From Bacteroides salyersiae WAL 10018 = DSM 18765 = JCM 12988 (lineage in GTDB: Bacteria > Bacteroidota > Bacteroidia > Bacteroidales > Bacteroidaceae): 64,000 nucleotides of DNA. The position numbers and the translations under genes were made by a program. The stretch spans positions 1,114,693 to 1,178,692 of the forward strand of contig NZ_KB905466.1 in NCBI RefSeq assembly GCF_000381365.1, read 5' to 3'. Below are positions 58,730 to 64,000 of this stretch, piece by piece; positions within the stretch are counted from its first letter, which is position 1, and the number at the start of each line of letters is the position of its first letter. The notes under the pieces are model-generated. The model saw only the letters and a list, made by a program, of their open reading frames with translations, was not told the DNA's origin and searched no databases.

Positions 58730-61700
58730 TTAGAATGTTACATTTAAACCAAACACATAAGAACGGGCTTTCGGATAAGCAGAATTATCGATACCCGGAC
58801 TCAGGTTACTTTTTGAAGTACTGACTTCGGGATCCTGTCCGCTATAAGCAGTCCAGCAGAACAGGTTGTTTCCGGTAGCATAGACACGCAGATTCTGTAC
58901 ACCGAACTTACGGGTAAATATCTTCGGCAATGTATAACCGATAGTCAGGTTACTGAAACGGAGGAAAGAACCATCTTCAACAGCCCAATCCGTCAGGATG
59001 GTTTGTCCCATAATAGGACTCCAGATTCTGGCATTACGGTTCAGTTCCATCAATAAATCGGGGTTAGCGTTGTCTCCATAAAAAATATTGTTTCCGGTGG
59101 CGGGATCAATCGTTGTAAAACGGTTCTCAAGACTCATAAGAGAGCTTACGTTCTGATAACGTTTGGAACCGGCATAAGTCGTAAAGTCTATCTTATTCGC
59201 ATTTAGAATATCGTTACCATATGACCAATTGAACATAGCCGCCAGATCGAAATCCTTCCATTGCACATTCAATCCAAAACCACCGGTATGCTTCGGAAGT
59301 GCATTTCCGATAACTGTACGATCCACATCCGGGTCAATTTGCGTTCCTTCACCTCCGAGTTTTCTCAATTTGATGTGTCCGGGGCCAAAATAACTGCCAC
59401 TGGTGGTAATGACACTCGAACAATCGGGCACTCCTTCATTAATCACCCATTTCTTGGTTTCCGGATTGTATGTGAAATCATCGAACGAATACATACCGTC
59501 TGTCACATAACCGTAAATCAGTCCTAATTCCTGTCCGACAAAAACACGATAATCGTCTTTTCCGATATCAGCACTACTACCCGAAGAGTGAATCATTACA
59601 GAATTGCCATCCAAAGCATCGACACGGTTTCTGTTGAAAGCAATATTGAAGTTGGCAGCTATATACAAATCCTTCGTATCGACAATAGTTCCGTTCAACG
59701 ACAATTCGATACCCCGGTTCGTGGTCTGCCCTAAGTTCTGGTACTGATTATCGTATCCGGAATTGGAAGGAAGATTAATCTGAAGAATCAAGTCCTTCGT
59801 GATATCCTTATACATATCGACCGTCACATTCAACCGGTTATTAAACAAACCGATATCCAAACCGGCATTAGCCGAGTATTTAGTTTCCCATGTCAGATTT
59901 TCATTACGTAATGTCTTCGAGGGTTTCAATGCACTCTCCACTGATTCATTCGGATAATATAAGTTCTTGGAAGCACTTTCAAAGCTATAATCCTGACGCC
60001 AATAAGAACTTACGCGGGCATTACCTACGGTACCGTAGCTCAGACGCAGCTTCAAATTAGAGAGCCAATCCTGCGTGTTCTCCATAAACTTCTCCTGCGA
60101 AATTCGCCATGCAGCAGAACCACCGGGGAATACACCCCATTTTTTACCCGGAGCAAAGACGTTCGTTCCATCAGCACGCATATTGAACGTGAACAGGTAG
60201 CGGTCATCGAACGAATAGTTTACACGTCCCAGGAAAGAATTCGTACGGCTCGGCTCGCCAATTGTCGTATACGTAGGTTGTGCCGATCCATAATTCCACA
60301 TCGCCAAGATGTTCTCTGCAGTAAAATCTATCGGATAGAATTTTGAGTACATCTTCGTTTCATTCTTCTGACGGTGGTTGTACTCCAAACCGACCATTGC
60401 ATCGAATTTATTCTTACCAAAAGTAATCCCATAGTTCAGGCGGCTTTGCACAGCCCATCGGTTTCCTTTCCAGTTCTGACGTTGCGCCACCGGTTGTCCG
60501 GCATTGCTGGCAGCCTCACCGGTATTGTTCAGCCAGATATTATCGGTATCTTCAAATTCAAATCCATACATCCCTTCGGCACGTAAAGACAGTCCTTTGA
60601 CAATATCCCACGTAAACCCTCCATTATAGATATTGGAGAATTTATTCTGTTGCTTATACTCGTTTACAATATTATAATAAGGATCATTCAGACTGCTGAT
60701 GTTCTCCACTTCATAACCATTATTACCCAAATCATCTTCAGTCAAACCATCGAGCGTACTGATAGGAGGGTATTTCACCGTATCTCTCAACTTCTTTCCT
60801 CCCGATACACTCGGACCGTCGATTACGGTTTTACTCAGTTTCATGTTAAAATCGAACTTCAACGCCTTGTTTATGTTCTTCTTTATCTTCAGGTTCAAAT
60901 TATCGCGTTTGAAGCGAGAAGTATTCATAATATAAGTTTCATCATCGTGCGTATAGCTCAAGCTATATTGCAAATCCTGCGTACCGCCGGAAATAGATAA
61001 GTTATATTTTTGCTGTACACCGGTGTTACCGAACATTTTTTCCTGCCAATCGGTCCCCTCGGACGCTTTATAAATTCCTATATCCTCCCACACCCCATAA
61101 CGTCCAAAGAAAGCACCGCTCTTACTACTCGGATCGAGCTCGCGTTGGTAATATACATATTCATAAGGAGAAAGTACATCATACAGATTATATACATTGC
61201 TCAAACCGACTGAGGCTCCGAATTTAATTTCCGTTTTCCCCGCCTTTCCGCTTTTGGTAGTGACAAGAATAACACCGTTGGCACCCTTCGCACCATAGAT
61301 GGCAGTAGAAGAAGCATCTTTCAATACATCGATCGATTCAATGTCACCGGGAGGTATATCATCGATATTGTCGACTTGGAAGCCATCCACGATAAACAAC
61401 GGAGAGTTATCCTGCGTAATAGAGCCACCACCGCGTACACGGATATTAATGGTAGCATCCGGCGAACCTTCGGTAGTAACTACATTTACACCGGCAAGGC
61501 GTCCGGTAATCGCACTTGCGGCAGATGTAACGGGAATATCTTTCAGCGTTTTTGCACCTACCGAAGCAACGGAACCGGTCAGGTCTCCCCGTTTGCTCGT
61601 ACCGTAACCGATCACTACGACTTCATCCAAAGCCTGGGCATCATCATGAAGCACTACCTTGATTACTTTTCCGGTAGCGGCATCTACCTCTTGAGTTGTC

Positions 61701-61960
61701 ATACCGATATACGATATCACCAACTTCTTGTTTTTACCAGAAACATTCAGAGTGAAATTACCATCCAGATTTGTAATGGTGCCGTTCCCGCTTTTCCCTT
61801 TTTCTATTACGGAAGCACCGATAATCGGTTCACCTTCGGAGTCGGTCACAACTCCCTTCACCGTGATATTCTGCGCAAACAACCCCAGTGGAATTGTCAG
61901 AAGCATGAGTAATAACCACGCAATACGCCTGTTCTTCATTTTACAAGATTTTCGTTTCAT
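58730..61960 (-). CDS. SusC-like TonB-dependent outer-membrane transporter (second copy)
   Basis: The start is taken at 61960 (MKRKSCKMKNRRIAWLLL, 1076 aa); 61939 (MKNRR) is also possible. The extra frame to 62062 runs through the promoter. The signal peptide ends LGLFAQ, followed by a carboxypeptidase-regulatory-like domain (GVVTDSEGEPIIGASV), the ALDEVVVIGYGT motif, the plug and a barrel ending YVFGLNVTF. The plug region is nearly the same as in the first SusC (SVASVxAK, TTEGSPDA, RVRGGGS, DVLKDASSTAIYG). It imports pectin-derived oligosaccharides with the adjacent SusD. Confidence 0.95.
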   Translation of the reverse strand: MKRKSCKMKNRRIAWLLLMLLTIPLGLFAQNITVKGVVTDSEGEPIIGASVIEKGKSGNGTITNLDGNFTLNVSGKNKKLVISYIGMTTQEVDAATGKVIKVVLHDDAQALDEVVVIGYGTSKRGDLTGSVASVGAKTLKDIPVTSAASAITGRLAGVNVVTTEGSPDATINIRVRGGGSITQDNSPLFIVDGFQVDNIDDIPPGDIESIDVLKDASSTAIYGAKGANGVILVTTKSGKAGKTEIKFGASVGLSNVYNLYDVLSPYEYVYYQRELDPSSKSGAFFGRYGVWEDIGIYKASEGTDWQEKMFGNTGVQQKYNLSISGGTQDLQYSLSYTHDDETYIMNTSRFKRDNLNLKIKKNINKALKFDFNMKLSKTVIDGPSVSGGKKLRDTVKYPPISTLDGLTEDDLGNNGYEVENISSLNDPYYNIVNEYKQQNKFSNIYNGGFTWDIVKGLSLRAEGMYGFEFEDTDNIWLNNTGEAASNAGQPVAQRQNWKGNRWAVQSRLNYGITFGKNKFDAMVGLEYNHRQKNETKMYSKFYPIDFTAENILAMWNYGSAQPTYTTIGEPSRTNSFLGRVNYSFDDRYLFTFNMRADGTNVFAPGKKWGVFPGGSAAWRISQEKFMENTQDWLSNLKLRLSYGTVGNARVSSYWRQDYSFESASKNLYYPNESVESALKPSKTLRNENLTWETKYSANAGLDIGLFNNRLNVTVDMYKDITKDLILQINLPSNSGYDNQYQNLGQTTNRGIELSLNGTIVDTKDLYIAANFNIAFNRNRVDALDGNSVMIHSSGSSADIGKDDYRVFVGQELGLIYGYVTDGMYSFDDFTYNPETKKWVINEGVPDCSSVITTSGSYFGPGHIKLRKLGGEGTQIDPDVDRTVIGNALPKHTGGFGLNVQWKDFDLAAMFNWSYGNDILNANKIDFTTYAGSKRYQNVSSLMSLENRFTTIDPATGNNIFYGDNANPDLLMELNRNARIWSPIMGQTILTDWAVEDGSFLRFSNLTIGYTLPKIFTRKFGVQNLRVYATGNNLFCWTAYSGQDPEVSTSKSNLSPGIDNSAYPKARSYVFGLNVTF

Positions 61961-61987
61961 GTTAACAATACTAAATTGATTATGTCG

Positions 61988-61995
61988 CAAAGGTC
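61988..61995 (-). promoter_or_regulatory. possible -7 box of the second susC operon
   Basis: CAAAGGTC reads GACCTTTG on the minus strand, close to TAnnTTTG with the first base changed, 27 bases upstream of the start at 61960. Confidence 0.3.
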
Positions 61996-62189
61996 TGCAA
62001 TTTACGAGAAGCGATGGAGGAATATTTAGTAGAAAGAGGGCATTTTTTTGACCTATAGGCATAAAAAAGAGGATATAACAAATGTTACACCCTCTCGTAT
62101 TATACCGATCAATAATTCCTATATAATGGCAAACAGTCTAATCAAGGCTTTGTTTATGAGCAATTTATCCATATACATTTTGTCCCTGT

Positions 62190-63206
62190 TCAAAATTCTA
62201 CCAGAATGCGGAATATTTTACCCGGTGCTTCTATCCACTCTTGCATGGCTTGCAAAGCAAGTTCGGGTTTCACTACTTTGGAGATCAATCGGTCGGTCGG
62301 GAAATTTCCTTTCTTCAACAAGTTGATTACTCCACGGAAGTCGGCCGGTAAAGCATTGCGCGATCCGCAAATATTCAATTCCTTCTGAACAAAATATTTG
62401 GTTTGAAACGCCACCTCGTTTTTAGCATAACCGATACAGACAACCCTTCCCGTAAAAGCAACTTCATCGACTGCCATCACATAGGTGACCGGACTACCTA
62501 CCGCTTCGATTACCACATCCGGACCGAAACCTCCGGTCAGTTCCATCAAGCGGGCATGCACATCTTCTGTCTTCGAATTGATGCCGTGAGTCGCTCCAAG
62601 CCTGGCGGCCAAAGCCAGTTTCTCGTCATCTACATCCACAGCTATCACATCAGCGCCCCGCAAAGCCGCTCTTACCACAGCCCCCAAACCAATCATACCG
62701 CATCCGATCACCATTACCGTGTCGTTATCGGTTACCTGTGCACGCGATACCGCATGGAAACCGACACTCATCGGTTCGATCAACGCACAATCACGGGGTG
62801 AAAGGCCGATAGCAGGAATCACTTTAGTCCAAGGCACAGCAACATATTCGCACATCGTTCCGTCACGTTGTACACCAAAAGTTTCGTTATACCGGCAAGC
62901 ATTCACCTTTCCATTCCGGCAAGATGCACATTTACCGCAATTGGTATAAGGATTTACCGTCACACTCATACCCGGCTCCAAACCGGCCGGGGCACTTTTG
63001 CCTACCGCTTCGATCACCGCCCCGACTTCGTGTCCGGGAATGATCGGTAACCGTACCATCGGGTTTTTCCCTAAAAAGGTATTGAGGTCGGAACCACAGA
63101 AACCGACATACTTTATTTTAAGAAGAACTTCATCCTCCCCCGGCACCGGTGTATTTATGTCCACCACTCCAAGTTCTCCGGGCGCACTGATTTGTATTGC
63201 TTTCAT
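62190..63206 (-). CDS. zinc-dependent sugar/polyol dehydrogenase (MDR family)
   Basis: This cytosolic 338-aa medium-chain dehydrogenase has catalytic zinc ligands C37, H59/E60 and E144. The structural zinc set is C90, C93, C96 and C104, and the Rossmann turn is GCGMIGLG (from residue 168). The family oxidises polyols, aldoses or onates with NAD(P); L-threonine, sorbitol and L-galactonate-type dehydrogenases are all relatives. Next to an amidohydrolase/lactonase-like gene and a locus with GH95, oxidation of L-fucose or L-galactose is a reasonable guess, not shown by sequence. It starts 47 bases after the amidohydrolase gene. Confidence 0.85.
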   Translation of the reverse strand: MKAIQISAPGELGVVDINTPVPGEDEVLLKIKYVGFCGSDLNTFLGKNPMVRLPIIPGHEVGAVIEAVGKSAPAGLEPGMSVTVNPYTNCGKCASCRNGKVNACRYNETFGVQRDGTMCEYVAVPWTKVIPAIGLSPRDCALIEPMSVGFHAVSRAQVTDNDTVMVIGCGMIGLGAVVRAALRGADVIAVDVDDEKLALAARLGATHGINSKTEDVHARLMELTGGFGPDVVIEAVGSPVTYVMAVDEVAFTGRVVCIGYAKNEVAFQTKYFVQKELNICGSRNALPADFRGVINLLKKGNFPTDRLISKVVKPELALQAMQEWIEAPGKIFRILVEF

Positions 63207-63253
63207 TCTATTTTTCTATTTTATGCTTACTATGTTAACTTATCCGAAGCTTC

Positions 63254-64000
63254 TCATTCCGACATGTTCTTTATATAAGGCAGTTTTTTCAGATTCTTGA
63301 AACCATAAAAAGCCTCAGCATTCCGCCCCAAGAAAAGAACTTTCTCCTCCTCTGTAAGCAAATCCGATTTCAAGATAAAATCGTATGACATGCGATACGT
63401 TATCGCAGTAATCGTACGGGGATAATCCGATCCCCACATCAACTTTTCCATCCCCACCAGACCGGCAGCTTCCTTTATGGCTCTCACGGCACCGGTGAAC
63501 GGATAGAACTCATCATTGAACAGCCAAGTGATTCCTCCCGATTCAATCCGGACATTCGGGGCAGAAGCCAGCCGGATCTGCTCTTTCCAATCTTTACGGG
63601 TCACCATGCCAAAATGTCCGATCGCTATTTTCAGATCGGGACATTCGGCAATGACCTCCCGAAGTTCCTCCGTCTGTAAAGCTCCATCCGCCAGATCAAT
63701 CGAAAGAAGGATGTTTTTCCTCTCCATCAGATGAAACATTTTCATCATCTCGTCCGTATTCAGATAAACACGCCCTTTCGGAGTCAATAAGCGTTGGGCA
63801 GGAATCTTAATTGCTCTAAAACCGGAATCGATCAGTTGCCGGGCTTCTTCATAGAAACCGGGACGACGGAACTCGCACATCCCGCAAACGAAAAAACGAT
63901 CGGGATACAAAGCGGAAACTTCACGCAGATACTCATTTTGAAACCCGTCAATAAATTCCTGTGTCACTACGGCAGCCGATACCTGTGCATAATCCATATT
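63254..64000 (-). CDS. amidohydrolase-2 family protein (lactonase-like), 5' end missing
   Basis: The frame is open to the window edge; the Met at 63997 is probably internal, because codons before it remain in frame. At least 248 residues are present. TIM-barrel metal/active-site motifs of the amidohydrolase-2 family are seen: GFRAIKIPA, IAIGHFGM and MWGSDYPRT near the C-terminus, the last holding the conserved Asp. Relatives include L-fuconolactonase and 2-pyrone-4,6-dicarboxylate lactonase. Together with the dehydrogenase downstream it would fit an oxidise-then-open-lactone route for a sugar. The exact substrate is unknown. Confidence 0.8.
   Translation of the reverse strand, partial: NMDYAQVSAAVVTQEFIDGFQNEYLREVSALYPDRFFVCGMCEFRRPGFYEEARQLIDSGFRAIKIPAQRLLTPKGRVYLNTDEMMKMFHLMERKNILLSIDLADGALQTEELREVIAECPDLKIAIGHFGMVTRKDWKEQIRLASAPNVRIESGGITWLFNDEFYPFTGAVRAIKEAAGLVGMEKLMWGSDYPRTITAITYRMSYDFILKSDLLTEEEKVLFLGRNAEAFYGFKNLKKLPYIKNMSE

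Overview
The window looks like a chromosomal segment of a gut Bacteroides (Bacteroidales). The evidence is two SusC/SusD pairs, a hybrid two-component system regulator, many signal-peptide glycan hydrolases, DUF4957/DUF5123 surface lipoproteins, repeated TAnnTTTG -7 promoter boxes and a Bacteroidetes-type RHS/YD-repeat operon. The species cannot be fixed from the sequence alone. No rRNA, tRNA or CRISPR array was seen.

Layout. 1-5.2 kb is housekeeping: the 3' end of a dipeptidyl peptidase IV gene, lipA, a membrane protein with a degenerate Nudix-like domain, an RsmI-type methylase, a GldB-like lipoprotein and fabI. 5.4-21.5 kb is the left half of a pectin utilisation locus: GH28, a DUF4861 protein, a small secreted beta-rich protein, GH43, a phosphoglycolate-phosphatase-like HAD, two esterases, and a SusC-SusD-DUF4957 triple. 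21.6-27.0 kb is a compact three-gene cassette (Sel1/TPR protein, Hsp90-family ATPase, TPR-like protein) unrelated to sugar metabolism. 27.1-38.3 kb returns to glycan use: a second GH28 (minus strand), a 1451-aa hybrid two-component regulator, a PA14-containing GH3, and GH95. 38.4-49.4 kb is an accessory island: a broken HExxH toxin-tip fragment, a decayed IS4-type transposase, and a four-gene RHS/YD-repeat operon whose tip carries an HEVTH metallopeptidase motif. 49.4-62 kb is the right half of the pectin locus on the minus strand: SusC, SusD, DUF4957/DUF5123 lipoprotein, PL1 pectate lyase and a very large CE8 pectin methylesterase. 62.2-64 kb encodes a zinc sugar dehydrogenase and an amidohydrolase/lactonase cut by the window edge.

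How it works together (inference from families). CE8 and the esterases would remove methyl and acetyl groups from pectin. PL1 and the two GH28 enzymes would cut the galacturonan backbone. GH43, GH3 and GH95 would trim arabinose/xylose/fucose-type side groups. The two SusCD pairs with their DUF4957 lipoproteins would bind and import oligomers, and the hybrid regulator would sense them in the periplasm. The dehydrogenase and lactonase-like enzyme could oxidise a released sugar.

The least explained parts are the Hsp90/TPR cassette, the RHS island with its displaced toxin tip, and two four-unit, dyad-symmetric repeat arrays with exact 22-bp (11,954-12,037) and 23-bp (49,234-49,312) periods.
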